Assembly: GCF_000175575.2 (NCBI RefSeq)
Contig: NZ_CP005986.1
Coordinates: forward strand, 1,932,615 to 1,996,614
DNA: 64,000 bases
Direction: 5' to 3'
Source: Acidithiobacillus caldus ATCC 51756
GTDB lineage: Bacteria > Pseudomonadota > Gammaproteobacteria > Acidithiobacillales > Acidithiobacillaceae
The notes under the pieces were generated by a model. That model did no database searches. It was given only the letters and a program-made list of their open reading frames with translations, and was not told the DNA's origin. Below are positions 50,753 through 59,778 of the stretch, piece by piece; position 1 is the stretch's first letter; every line of letters begins with the position of its first letter. The position numbers and the translations under genes are program-made.

Positions 50753-51523
50753 TCAGCCTGCGGACCGGATCTGGAGGCCATCGTAGGCCGGCGCCATGCC
50801 CTCGGGCAGCCGCTCGGCCAGGCTCGCAAAACCGAGGTCGTGGGTCATGTGCGTAAAGTAAGTATACCGCGCACCGATTTCCTTGGCGAGCGCTATGGCT
50901 TCGGTCACATTGATGTGGGTCGGATGTTCTTCTTCGCGCAAGCAATCGAGGATGAGGATATCGAGCTTTTGCAATAAAGCCATGCTGCTTTCGGGTATGC
51001 GCTTGAGATCGGTAAGATAGGCCACGTCGTTGAAACGGTAGCCAAAAATCTGGAGATGGCCGTGCAGCACCGGCACGGGAGTCACCCTCAGCGGCCCAAA
51101 CTCCCGTGGACCATCCAGGTGGTGCATGCGCAAGGAGGGCTTTGCCCAGGCGGGATCGGGTGGCAGGAAACAGTAGCGAAAACGCTCCTCGAGCTCCTTG
51201 CCCGTTCGCACATCGCCATAGCAGTCGAGCACCTGTTTTTGCAGGAAGTTGAATGCCCGGAGGTCGTCGATGCCGTTGATGTGGTCGGCGTGAAAATGGG
51301 TGTAGAGCACCGCTGTCAGCGCGCGGACGTTTTCCCGCAGCAGTTGCTGACGCAGATCCGGGCCAGTATCCACCAGCAGCGCCACCCCCTCGGCCTCTAC
51401 GAGGATGCTGGCACGACTACGGCGGTTGCGCGGGTCGTCACTGCGGCAAACGGCGCAATCGCAACCCACCTGCGGAGTTCCGGCACTGGACCCCGTACCC
51501 AAGAAGCGCACCCGCACACTCAT
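50753..51523 (-). CDS. MBL-fold metallohydrolase, PhnP-like
   Basis: 256 residues from MSVRVRFLGTGSS; the start overlaps the tatD stop (ATGA). GTGSSAGTPQVGCDCAVC is the PhnP-type start, THFHADH the metallo-beta-lactamase metal motif, then VLHGH, YLTDLKRIP, and DCLREEEHPTH/THMTHD for further ligands. PhnP hydrolyses cyclic phosphodiesters; the substrate here is unknown. A longer reading to 51550 is unlikely. Confidence 0.82.
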   Translation of the reverse strand: MSVRVRFLGTGSSAGTPQVGCDCAVCRSDDPRNRRSRASILVEAEGVALLVDTGPDLRQQLLRENVRALTAVLYTHFHADHINGIDDLRAFNFLQKQVLDCYGDVRTGKELEERFRYCFLPPDPAWAKPSLRMHHLDGPREFGPLRVTPVPVLHGHLQIFGYRFNDVAYLTDLKRIPESSMALLQKLDILILDCLREEEHPTHINVTEAIALAKEIGARYTYFTHMTHDLGFASLAERLPEGMAPAYDGLQIRSAG

Positions 51524-52335
51524 GCCGCCATTCCTGCCGCAGGAAAACATCGGAAAAAATTGGCGTGGGTCTGGGCAGCCAGTGCTTGCGGTTCTTCACC
51601 ACGCAGCTCTGCCAAGAAACTGGCGACGTGCGCCACATAAGCCGGTTCATTGCGGCGACCCCTCTGCGGTACTGGTGCCAAATAGGGAGCGTCGGTCTCG
51701 ATGAGCAGGCGATCGGCCGGGATTTTTTTAGCGACTTGCTGAAGCTCCGTCGACTTCTTGAAGGTAACGATACCCGACAGGGATATGTAAAAACCGAGAT
51801 CCATGGCCTGACAGGCAAAATCCCAATCTTCCGTGAAACAGTGGATCACACCGCCCACATCTCGGGCCTTTTCGCTGCGCAGCAGGTCAAGGGTATCGGC
51901 GGCAGCCGCCCGGGTATGGACGATGAGGGGTTTGCCACTCTGCCGCGCCGCGGCAATGTGCAGGGCGAAGCGTTGACGCTGCCAGGACAAGTCCCCTTCG
52001 CTGCGGAAATAATCGAGCCCCGTCTCTCCCGTTGCCGCCACTCTGGGTGCGGCCAGGGCGCGGAGCAGTTCGTCCAGCTCCGGGGTGGTTGCCGGGTCCT
52101 CATTGGGGTGGACGCCGGCTGCAGCCCAGATACCCGCGTGCTCCGCTGCCAGCGACTGCACCCGCGCCCAATGGCTTGGCGTCACCGCCGCGATGAGCAG
52201 GTGCTCGACGCCCGCCGCCCGGGCGCGTGCCAATACGGCATCGCGATCCTCGGCGAAATCGTCAAAATCCAGATGACAGTGGGAATCTACCAAGGCCGCC
52301 TGCAAGACTTGCTCCTCCGTCGTGGGAAGCCCCAT
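51520..52335 (-). CDS. tatD: TatD-family DNase/metal-dependent hydrolase
   Basis: 271 residues from MGLPTTEEQV, directly after the rlmB stop. VDSHCHLDF, GVHPNED, ATGETGLDYF, IVHTRAA, VIHCFTEDW and ETDAPYLAP give all metal-binding motifs. Family members act as 3'-5' exonucleases or DNA repair hydrolases. A longer frame to 52584 is antisense read-through into rlmB. Confidence 0.93.
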   Translation of the reverse strand: MGLPTTEEQVLQAALVDSHCHLDFDDFAEDRDAVLARARAAGVEHLLIAAVTPSHWARVQSLAAEHAGIWAAAGVHPNEDPATTPELDELLRALAAPRVAATGETGLDYFRSEGDLSWQRQRFALHIAAARQSGKPLIVHTRAAAADTLDLLRSEKARDVGGVIHCFTEDWDFACQAMDLGFYISLSGIVTFKKSTELQQVAKKIPADRLLIETDAPYLAPVPQRGRRNEPAYVAHVASFLAELRGEEPQALAAQTHANFFRCFPAAGMAA

Positions 52336-52336
52336 T

Positions 52337-53095
52337 TTAGCGCAGTTCGTCCGGCTTTGCCTGCGTTCGTCGCTGCCGCCGCGCTTCGAAGAGCGCCAGC
52401 GCACCGGCAACGGATACATTGAGGCTCTCCACGGCCCCGCACATGGGGATGTGCCAGAGAAAATCGCAGTGCTCGCGCACCAGGCGACGTAGGCCTTTTT
52501 CTTCACTTCCCAGGACCAGAGCCAGAGGACCACGCAGGTCCGCCTCATACAGGTCTTGACTGGCCTCGCCTGCAAGTCCGGCAATCCAGTAGCCGTACTC
52601 CTGCAGGCCGACCATACTGCGCACGAGATTGGTCACCACCACGATGGGCAGGCGGGAGGCGGCGCCGGCCGCGGCCTTGCGTACGGTGGCATTGACGGGA
52701 CAGGCGTGATCCTTGGGCAGCACTACCGCATTGGCGCCGGCGGCCTCGGCACTACGCAGGCAGGCACCCAGATTGTGTGGATCAAGGATACCGTCCAGTA
52801 TCAGCAGGAGCCCAGGCGCTGGAATGTCCTCCAGCACTTGCGCAAGCGTGGGTGCGGGCCGCGCCAGCAAGCGGGCCACGAGTCCCTGATGCTGGGGACC
52901 GCCACCGAGCCGATTGATCTCCGCCGTCGCTGCCCAGCGCGGACGGATGCCGTGCAGTTCGGCCGCAGCGACCACCTCTCGGATACGCCGATCTTCCTCG
53001 CGCTCTCTGGCAACCCAGAGCTGCTCCACTTCACCGGCGTCGATGGCAGCGGCAACGGCATGGACACCGATTGCCCAGTCTTCAGCCACAGGCAC
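52337..53095 (-). CDS. rlmB: 23S rRNA (guanosine-2'-O-)-methyltransferase RlmB
   Basis: 252 residues. N-terminal substrate-binding domain (IGVHAVAAAIDAGEVEQLWV), then the SPOUT fold: ILDGILDPHNLGACLRSAEAAG, LVLGSEEKGLRRLVREHCD and ESLNVSVAGALALFEARRQ, the three TrmH/RlmB motifs. Modifies G2251 in the 23S rRNA P loop region. The upstream gene ends 45 bp before. Confidence 0.93.
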   Translation of the reverse strand: MPVAEDWAIGVHAVAAAIDAGEVEQLWVAREREEDRRIREVVAAAELHGIRPRWAATAEINRLGGGPQHQGLVARLLARPAPTLAQVLEDIPAPGLLLILDGILDPHNLGACLRSAEAAGANAVVLPKDHACPVNATVRKAAAGAASRLPIVVVTNLVRSMVGLQEYGYWIAGLAGEASQDLYEADLRGPLALVLGSEEKGLRRLVREHCDFLWHIPMCGAVESLNVSVAGALALFEARRQRRTQAKPDELR

Positions 53096-53140
53096 CCTCG
53101 GGGTGGAACACCGGCGAGGGGCAGATCCGGGCCGAAGCCA

Positions 53141-53557
53141 TCAGAAGGAATTGAAGATATCGTCGACTACATTCTCCGCAATGCCGAATCCGGCGCCAAG
53201 TCCAAGGCCCGTGGCGACGTTACCCAGGAAGCTGCTGCCCATCCCAGGCTGCATGGGCTGGTTCCAGGCGCGCTGCCCCATGACGTTGGGGTTGACTCCC
53301 GTCTGGCCCATGGACTGTAACTGCATCTCCAATTGCTGAATGCGCATGCTCAACTGCTGCAGCATCATGGCCGTACTCTGCTGTTGCTGCTGGAGATTCA
53401 TGGCAAGATTACGCAGATCGAGGATCAGCTCGCGCGCCGTGGTATTGTCCGGGACCACGGCCTGCACCCGCTGTGCCACCTGCTGCAGAGCCTGAATGTT
53501 GTTCTGCGTCTGTTGCTGGAGCTGATTGTACTGTTGATCCAACACTTGATAATCCAT
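53141..53557 (-). CDS. Gln-rich coiled-coil hypothetical protein
   Basis: 138 residues from MDYQVLDQQYNQ, with AGGGGG upstream; longer readings cross into the next gene. Residues 1-85 are a Gln-rich coiled coil (NQLQQQTQNNIQALQQVAQR, LEMQLQSMGQ); the rest is Gly/Met/Pro-rich and ends GLGAGFGIAENVVDDIFNSF, a membrane- or glycine-zipper-like stretch. Function unknown. Confidence 0.65.
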   Translation of the reverse strand: MDYQVLDQQYNQLQQQTQNNIQALQQVAQRVQAVVPDNTTARELILDLRNLAMNLQQQQQSTAMMLQQLSMRIQQLEMQLQSMGQTGVNPNVMGQRAWNQPMQPGMGSSFLGNVATGLGLGAGFGIAENVVDDIFNSF

Positions 53558-53595
53558 GGTACGACCCCCTTGTAAACCACCCGACACCGATCGAA

Positions 53596-54627
53596 TCAAG
53601 CGCCGAGGCGCACCCGCCGCTCCCAGGAACGCCAGATACCTCGAGCCATCAACACTAAAATAGGGCCGATGATGAGCCCAATCAAGCCAAAGGCTTGAGC
53701 CCCACCGAGAATGCTGAAGAACACCAGAAAAAACGGGGCCCGAGTCTGCGATCCCGTCAGCAGCGGACGGATCACGAGGTCGGCCACGGTAATGACCACC
53801 AGGCCCCAGGCGAAGATGATGAGTCCGACCAGCCAGTGGCCGGAAAATGCCAGCCACAGGGTTGCTGCTCCAACCACGGTGGTCGCGCCAAAAGGGATGG
53901 GCGATATGAGGGCCGTTGCCACCAGCCACAGCGGCCACATCTTGAGACCGGCCACGGCGAAGGCAATGCCGATGAGAATCCCCTCGATCACTCCCACGCC
54001 GATCAGGCCGATGAGGACCGAACGGGCCGCCTCACGCGCCGCCAGCAGGAAGCGCTCACCACGGTCGCGCCCCCACAGCTCGCTGGCGCCAAGCTGCAGC
54101 ATTTCGCGGATACGCTCGCCGTGCAAGGTCAGGGCGAACACCGTCAGCGCGGCAAAAAAGGTGTGCAGAGTGAAAAACCAGAGTTGCCCCAGAGAACTTG
54201 TGATGATGTCCGCATGCTCGCGAAAAAAATTGGACAGATAGGCACCGTTGATCTCGGCGAGGTGCGTGGACAACCAATGCCCCACGAAAGGCAGCTGTTG
54301 CACACTCAGTGGCAGGGTCAGCAGCGGCATGCCGGTCTGCCAGCGCAGCACCAGCAGGTGCAGTTCCGGTAGTACCGAGTCCACTATGGCCACCGCGGGG
54401 ATGATGATCACGGCGACCCAGGCCGTGGCGTGGAGTAACGCTCCAAGCCACCGCGGCAGACGCAGGTAACGTTCCAGACGCAGCTGCCAGGGCCAGCCCA
54501 CCACGGCCAACACCGCACCCATGAGCAGCGGCCCGGCATAGGGGCTGAGGGCGTAGGCGGCTCCGGCGTAGATCAGAAGCAGCACCAGGGTCCCCCAAGG
54601 ACCATTGCGGACCTGCCCGGCGTTCAC
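53596..54627 (-). CDS. AI-2E/PerM-family permease
   Basis: 343 residues if the GTG at 54627 (MNAGQVRNGPW) is used; an ORF start at 54702 would overlap the PHP gene by 49 bp. Eight or so hydrophobic segments, including LVLLLIYAGAAYALSPYAGP, LIGLIGVGVIEGILIGIAFAVAGL, LWLVATALISPIPFGATTVVG, and the C-terminal LGGAQAFGLIGLIIGPILVLM, which is the AI-2E family signature (GGxxxFGxxGxixGP). Members export AI-2 or ions; the substrate here is unknown. A second family member is at 56418-57536. Confidence 0.8.
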   Translation of the reverse strand: MNAGQVRNGPWGTLVLLLIYAGAAYALSPYAGPLLMGAVLAVVGWPWQLRLERYLRLPRWLGALLHATAWVAVIIIPAVAIVDSVLPELHLLVLRWQTGMPLLTLPLSVQQLPFVGHWLSTHLAEINGAYLSNFFREHADIITSSLGQLWFFTLHTFFAALTVFALTLHGERIREMLQLGASELWGRDRGERFLLAAREAARSVLIGLIGVGVIEGILIGIAFAVAGLKMWPLWLVATALISPIPFGATTVVGAATLWLAFSGHWLVGLIIFAWGLVVITVADLVIRPLLTGSQTRAPFFLVFFSILGGAQAFGLIGLIIGPILVLMARGIWRSWERRVRLGA

Positions 54628-54653
54628 CGCCCTGCCCTCCGAGCGATCGTCAC

Positions 54654-55550
54654 TCAGTGGCTGGGGAAAGGCGTCGCCACGGTCACCCCAAGGCGATCCC
54701 ATATGGCCTCGACTCCATCGGGCAGGGGCAGCAGCTGGCCAATCTCGGCGTGGCCAAGATGCGGACCGTGGAAGTCGGAACCGACGGAACCTGCCATGCC
54801 CAGACGCAGGGCGAGCCGCCCGAGGTGCTCCCGATCGGCAGCAGCCTGGGAGCCGGAGCAGATTTCCAGTCCCACACCACCGGCGGCACGAAAATCCTCC
54901 AGCAGACGTGTGAGGCGAGCACCACTCAATTTGTAGCGACCTGGGTGCGCCAGGACCGCCTCACCACCGGCACTGCGAATCCAGCCAACGGCCTCCACCA
55001 TGGGAATCCAATCGCTGGGAACGTAGGCCGGCTTGCCCCGTCCGAGATAGCGCTGGAAAGCCTCCTGGGTGTCCTGGCAGTGTCCGGCCTGAACTAGCCA
55101 CTGGGCGAAATGGGCACGTCCCACCAGCGGACTACCGGCAATGGCGCGGGCGCCCTCCCGGGCTCCGGCGAGGCCTTGCCCGTGCAGTCGCCTGGCGATC
55201 TCCAGTGCCCTTTCATCCCGCAGCCGCACGATACGCTCCAGACCGCCCTGCAATGCCGGGTGCGCGATGTCCATGGCGAGACCAACGATGTGGATTCCCT
55301 GCTCTTCCCAGACACTGGAGATCTCCACTCCGCTGATGAGGCGCAGGCCATGCCGTTTGGCTTCCCTTGCTGCCATCTCCACACCTGCAGTATTGTCGTG
55401 GTCGGTGAGGGCCATGACCTCGACGCCAGTGTCGGCCACCCTGGCCACGAGTTCGGGTACCGAAAGACTGCCGTCGGAAAATGTGGAGTGCATGTGCAGG
55501 TCGACGCGGGAGCGCGATGACGACGGTACTGCGCTATGGACGGAAGGCAT
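54654..55550 (-). CDS. PHP-domain phosphoesterase (RNase AM/YciV type)
   Basis: 298 residues from MPSVHSAVPS. PHP motifs: VDLHMHSTFSDGS, ALTDHDNTAG, ISGVEIS, HIVGLAMD, GEAVLAHPGRY and VGSDFHGPHLGHAE. Matches YciV/TrpH-like enzymes that degrade 3'-phosphoadenosine-containing nucleotides and trim rRNA 5' ends. Position beside rlmB and permease genes. Divergent from the next gene over a 129-bp gap. Confidence 0.85.
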   Translation of the reverse strand: MPSVHSAVPSSSRSRVDLHMHSTFSDGSLSVPELVARVADTGVEVMALTDHDNTAGVEMAAREAKRHGLRLISGVEISSVWEEQGIHIVGLAMDIAHPALQGGLERIVRLRDERALEIARRLHGQGLAGAREGARAIAGSPLVGRAHFAQWLVQAGHCQDTQEAFQRYLGRGKPAYVPSDWIPMVEAVGWIRSAGGEAVLAHPGRYKLSGARLTRLLEDFRAAGGVGLEICSGSQAAADREHLGRLALRLGMAGSVGSDFHGPHLGHAEIGQLLPLPDGVEAIWDRLGVTVATPFPSH

Positions 55551-55640
55551 GGGCAAATCGCGAGTTCCTGGGATTCGTAGACGTCGTCTAGGATAGCACC
55601 ACCCAGCGTCTAGCCATAATCCTATCCTTCCTGACACAAT

Positions 55641-55661
55641 GACGAGGTCCTCGACCTCGTC
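55641..55661. promoter_or_regulatory. Perfect 8-bp hairpin in the leader of the next gene
   Basis: GACGAGGT-CCTCG-ACCTCGTC: an 8-bp stem with a 5-nt loop, lying 7 bp before the AAGGAG of the gene at 55680. There is no T run after it, so it is not a terminator; it could be a regulatory or mRNA-protecting hairpin. Confidence 0.6.
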
Positions 55662-55679
55662 GCAGCAAAGGAGCATGAC

Positions 55680-56405
55680 GTGGCATCCGTTCTCGATATT
55701 TCCGCCGCCAGATCGCGATTCGAGCAATTCGCTCAGCCGCTTCTGGTCAAATTTGCTGAAAGTCGCATCGCCACGGGCGAGCAGGTCACCCCGCCGCAGC
55801 TGGTGGACGCCCTGCGCCAGCTTTTCCTGGTTTTGGAGAGGGACGTGGCAAACTGGGATCCATCCCTGCCCGAGGACGAGCCGGAACGGATTGGCGATCT
55901 GACCATCGGTCTACTCCTGGATCTGGCAACCTGGGCCGATCGCCTGGGTGAGCGTCCAGCCAAGGCGGCCATGGAGATCGTCAGTGTGGCCGTCGCCGCT
56001 TGGCTGGTCCAGAACGGACAACCCATCCACACCCTCGAACCGGTAGTCAATGGCCTGGCCATCCTGGCCAACGCCGAAAAGGACGCGGAACCGCTGCAGA
56101 GCCTTGCCCGCCTCATGGGTGCCGTGGCCGAGGCGGCAGCCACCGACTTTGCCGCCGACCTGGAAAGTCAGGATCCCCAGCGCCCATGGCGTATCCTGCT
56201 GTTCAACTGGGCCATCACGGCTACCCGTGCCCAGGACCCGGAGCAAATGCGTACGGCCTTTGCCGCCCTGCAACGCTATCTGCCGGCGGATGCGCCGCTG
56301 TTCTTTCAGGAAGGACGGCAGCAGGTACTTCAGGGGGACTACACGCCAGAGGTGCGCGAGACCATGCTGGCGGCGGCCGAAGCGGCTGGCCACGGTCTAC
56401 ACTGA
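55680..56405 (+). CDS. Conserved-looking hypothetical helical protein
   Basis: 241 residues from a GTG with AAGGAG upstream. Entirely helical, Ala/Leu-rich (LVDALRQLFLVLERDVANWD, IGLLLDLATWADRLGERPAKAAMEIVSVAVAAWL, TREQ-like helix repeats), no signal peptide or TM segment. Followed after 12 bp by the second permease, so probably one transcript. No family recognised. Confidence 0.7.
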   Translation: MASVLDISAARSRFEQFAQPLLVKFAESRIATGEQVTPPQLVDALRQLFLVLERDVANWDPSLPEDEPERIGDLTIGLLLDLATWADRLGERPAKAAMEIVSVAVAAWLVQNGQPIHTLEPVVNGLAILANAEKDAEPLQSLARLMGAVAEAAATDFAADLESQDPQRPWRILLFNWAITATRAQDPEQMRTAFAALQRYLPADAPLFFQEGRQQVLQGDYTPEVRETMLAAAEAAGHGLH

Positions 56406-56417
56406 GGGAACCTGCCC

Positions 56418-57536
56418 GTGACTGCAGGAGAGAATCCCGCTGGCGCACTGCAACGGCTGTATGTGCTTGCGGCGCTTGTGGTCGCCGCCTACCTGCTCTA
56501 CCGTCTGGGCGCGGTGCTCACCCCTTTCCTCATCGCGGGCATCCTGGCTTATCTCGGCAATCCACTGGTCAGCCGACTGCAACGCTGGGGGCTCTCGCGC
56601 ACTGTCGGCACCACACTGGTTTTCGTCCTGGTATTGCTGGTGGTGGCCGGGATCGTCACGGCCTTGCTTCCGGCCATCCGCCATCAGGCGCTGCTCTTTC
56701 TGGACTACACGCGTCAGTATGCGGAGCTCCTGCAGCGCCAGATCGTACCGGAACTCTCAGCGCGTCTGGGTATCCAGCTGGATAGTCAGACCATCACCCA
56801 CTACGCCTCGGCCAACGCGCAGAAACTGGCGGACTGGCTGGGCAAGAGTCTGCGCATTGCCGTCAGTTCCAGTAGCGGAATCCTGGCCACCCTGTTGGAT
56901 ATCGTGCTCATTCCGGTGTTGGGATTCTACCTGTTGCGCGACTGGCCGCAGCTTTTGGAGCGCATACGCGAACTGATCCCGCGCCGTCGCCTGCCCACGG
57001 TGGAGCTCCTCGCTCGCGATGCCAACACCATGCTCATGGCCTTTTTGCGTGGCCAGATCCTGGTCATGCTGGCTCTGGGTACCAGCTATGCCATTGGACT
57101 ATCCATCGTCGGCCTGCAGACTGCCATACTCATCGGCCTACTCGCCGGATTCCTGAGCTTCGTTCCCTATCTCGGCGTGATCAGCGGGATCAGCATGGCC
57201 ACCTTGGCCATGTACATACAGACTGGAGCTTTTTTGCCCATGGTCGGGGTGTGGGTGGTCTTTGGCATCGGCCAGATTCTCGAAAGCATGGTCTACACCC
57301 CCTACCTGGTGGGTGAGCGTATCGGCCTGCACCCGGTGCTCGTCATCTTCGCGGTCCTGGCCGGCGGCGAGCTCTTCGGCTTTGTCGGCCTACTGCTTGC
57401 TCTGCCGGTGACTGCAGTGCTCATTGCGCTGTTGCGTCACGCACAGCGCTGGTACCTGGACAGTACCTGGTACGGCGGTCATGCCCCATTGCCCGCGGCC
57501 GAAGAAGAGGTGAACGGATGTCCAGCGAAGCAGTGA
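56418..57536 (+). CDS. AI-2E/PerM-family permease
   Basis: 372 residues from a GTG. Typical layout: LYVLAALVVAAYLLYRLGAVLTPFLIAGILAYLGNPLV, LVFVLVLLVVAGIVTALLPAI, IVLIPVLGFYLLRDW, then AILIGLLAGFLSFVPYLGVISG and the C-terminal LAGGELFGFVGLLLALPVTAVLIALLRH. YcgQ/PerM-like; substrate unknown. Overlaps hemG by 19 bp. Confidence 0.88.
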   Translation: MTAGENPAGALQRLYVLAALVVAAYLLYRLGAVLTPFLIAGILAYLGNPLVSRLQRWGLSRTVGTTLVFVLVLLVVAGIVTALLPAIRHQALLFLDYTRQYAELLQRQIVPELSARLGIQLDSQTITHYASANAQKLADWLGKSLRIAVSSSSGILATLLDIVLIPVLGFYLLRDWPQLLERIRELIPRRRLPTVELLARDANTMLMAFLRGQILVMLALGTSYAIGLSIVGLQTAILIGLLAGFLSFVPYLGVISGISMATLAMYIQTGAFLPMVGVWVVFGIGQILESMVYTPYLVGERIGLHPVLVIFAVLAGGELFGFVGLLLALPVTAVLIALLRHAQRWYLDSTWYGGHAPLPAAEEEVNGCPAKQ

Positions 57537-58882
57537 TCGTCGTCGGTGCCGGCCTCACCGGACTGAGCGCCACCTGGTATCTGCACCAGCGCGGCATACC
57601 GGCTCTGCTGCTGGAGGCAGAAGCCGAGGTGGGCGGCAACCTGCGCAGCCGCTCCGAAGACGGCTTCCTCCGCGATCTCGGACCCAACTCACTGATGATA
57701 AAAGGCGATCTGCTACCCGACCTGATCCGGCAACTGCAGCTGGAGGACCGGGTAGTGGAAGCCAACCCGCTGGCACGCCGCCGTTTCGTGCTGAACCGCC
57801 GGGGTCATCCCGTGGCGCTGGGGCCGGACGTGCTCTTCTCCTCGTCGCTGCTGAGCCTGTCGGCGCGCCTGCGCCTACTGAGCGAGCCTTGGCGCCCGCG
57901 CCGCCCCCAGTCCCAGAACGATGAGAGCATAGCGGACTTTGTGCGTCGGCGCTTGGGACCAGAAGCCCTCACCTGGATGGTGGATCCTTTCGTTTCCGGT
58001 GTCTTTGCCGGTGATCCGGAAAAACTGTCCGTAACCGCCGCTCTGCCCCGCCTTGCAGCCATGGAAGCGGAGTCGGGCTCGTTGCTGCGCGCTGCCCTGC
58101 GCAGGCGGCGTGCCGGGAAGAAGGAGGGCAGCAGTCGACTGGTCTCCTTCCGTGGAGGTCTGCAGGAATTACCTCGGGCGCTGGCCGCGCGTCTGCCACC
58201 AGATCGCCTGGCCTTGTCCCGACCCCTTACCCACCTGCAGCGCCGCGGGGAACTCTGGCACCTGCAGACGCCCGCGGGCGACCTGGAATGCCGGCGGCTG
58301 GTGCTCGCCCTGCCCGCTGCGGAGAGCGCCCGTCTGTTGCGCGCCGAAGCCCCGGAGCTTGCCGCTGAACTCGAGGCCATCGTCTATCCAGCGGTGGCCA
58401 CCGTTGCCTTGGGCTTCCCCCGGGAAGCCGTGGATCATCGCCTGGATGGCTTCGGCTTGCTCATTCCCCGCCGGCTTGGCATCGAGACCCTCGGTGTGTT
58501 GTTCTCTTCTACCCTGTTCCCGGAGCGCGCACCGCCGGGCATGGTCCTGCTCACGGCCTTCCTTGGTGGTGCCCAGCAGGACATATCCGGGCGCAGTCCC
58601 GCCGAACTGGAGGCGCAGGCCCTGGCGGATCTGCGCCCCATCCTCGGCATTCGCGGTGACCCCGCCTATCACCGCTGTGCCCTGTGGCCGCGGGCCATTC
58701 CCCAGTATGCCCTCGGCCATCGGCAGCGTGTGGAGCGCATTCACGAATTGCGCCGCCAACTCGCGGGGCTGGAACTGCTGGGGAACTGGCAGGGGGGTGT
58801 GGCGTTGGGCGATTGCGTTGTCCAGGCCGATGCTTTCCAGCGCACCTTTGCGCAAGTCGACACGGCAACGGGCCCAAGCTAG
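57518..58882 (+). CDS. hemG: Protoporphyrinogen oxidase (HemY-type flavoprotein)
   Basis: 454 residues. FAD-binding Rossmann start VIVVGAGLTGLSATWYLHQRG, then LLLEAEAEVGGNLRS, LGPNSLMI, DPFVSGVFAGDPEKLSVTAALPRL (a PPOX signature) and C-terminal GNWQGGVALGDCV for the FAD end. Oxidises protoporphyrinogen IX to protoporphyrin IX in haem synthesis. The neighbours do not include other hem genes. The O2-dependent HemY type fits an aerobic acidophile. Confidence 0.9.
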   Translation: MSSEAVIVVGAGLTGLSATWYLHQRGIPALLLEAEAEVGGNLRSRSEDGFLRDLGPNSLMIKGDLLPDLIRQLQLEDRVVEANPLARRRFVLNRRGHPVALGPDVLFSSSLLSLSARLRLLSEPWRPRRPQSQNDESIADFVRRRLGPEALTWMVDPFVSGVFAGDPEKLSVTAALPRLAAMEAESGSLLRAALRRRRAGKKEGSSRLVSFRGGLQELPRALAARLPPDRLALSRPLTHLQRRGELWHLQTPAGDLECRRLVLALPAAESARLLRAEAPELAAELEAIVYPAVATVALGFPREAVDHRLDGFGLLIPRRLGIETLGVLFSSTLFPERAPPGMVLLTAFLGGAQQDISGRSPAELEAQALADLRPILGIRGDPAYHRCALWPRAIPQYALGHRQRVERIHELRRQLAGLELLGNWQGGVALGDCVVQADAFQRTFAQVDTATGPS

Positions 58883-58921
58883 TACCCACCGCGTTGGCCG
58901 GATCACCACGACCAGTGTTCC

Positions 58922-59752
58922 TCAGGGATAGGCGGGTTGCGGCGCAGAGGTGGAACCGTGCTGCAAGGCGGCCAGGAGATGGTCGAGATGCCCCTCTGGA
59001 TTATCGGCTACACTCTGAAGCCCAGCTGGGCGCCGCTGCGCTGGTGTGCCGCGGCGATATCCCGGTACCTCACCAACGATGTCCACGGGTGTGCCGACGC
59101 GCACCAGGGTCGCTAGTTGCCGGGCGTCCCAGTTGGACAGGGCGACGCAACCCGCCGTCCAGCGACCCGGGAATACCTTGGAATCCGGATCGTCCGCAAA
59201 CTGCGGACCCATGCCGTGGATACCGATATAACCACCCAGTGGCGTATTCTGCGGCGGGGCCTCACCACGATCCAGGGCACTGATGATGGCGTCGTACTGA
59301 CGCTGGGTGATGATACCTTCACGCAGACCCCAACGGGCGTCGTCGCGATTGGGATAGGTCAGCAGCATGAACGGGCCATAGCGGGTACCAAAACGCACGT
59401 AGCCGATGCGATACTTGCCTACGGGGGTGATGTCGTCGCCACGGGTACGCCGCGGTGCAGCACCATTGAAACCGATGGCCACGGGAAAGGTTTCCAGCAG
59501 GGCGTCCCCCTTGTACACGCGCAATTGGCGGTCGCTGGTGTCGACGACGATGTGCAGTTCCTGAGGCGCCGGGGCTGGCTGGACAGACTGTGTGGGAGCA
59601 CTTACCGTCGGTATCACGGGCGGGGGAATGTGGGCTGCGTACCAGGCAACGGAATGCACCTGCGGCGCAGGGGCCTGCGTGGTGCAGCCGACGAGAAGCA
59701 TAGGAAAGGCACACAGCCACAATGCGCGCCACCAGAGTGTGGCCTTTTTCAT
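58922..59752 (-). CDS. L,D-transpeptidase lipoprotein (YkuD domain)
   Basis: 276 residues. Lipoprotein signal (WLCAFPMLLVGCTT, lipobox LVGC). YkuD domain from about 95: LHIVVDTSDRQLRVYKGDALLETFPVAIG, then IHGMGPQFADD and the active site RWTAGCVALSNWDAR (Cys in TAGC). The residue after the Cys-Val is Ala where many have Arg. Cross-links peptidoglycan or attaches lipoprotein in the periplasm. Convergent with hemG, 39 bp apart. Confidence 0.9.
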   Translation of the reverse strand: MKKATLWWRALWLCAFPMLLVGCTTQAPAPQVHSVAWYAAHIPPPVIPTVSAPTQSVQPAPAPQELHIVVDTSDRQLRVYKGDALLETFPVAIGFNGAAPRRTRGDDITPVGKYRIGYVRFGTRYGPFMLLTYPNRDDARWGLREGIITQRQYDAIISALDRGEAPPQNTPLGGYIGIHGMGPQFADDPDSKVFPGRWTAGCVALSNWDARQLATLVRVGTPVDIVGEVPGYRRGTPAQRRPAGLQSVADNPEGHLDHLLAALQHGSTSAPQPAYP

Positions 59753-59778
59753 GAACCGTCTTCCTCCACTATCCTTGC

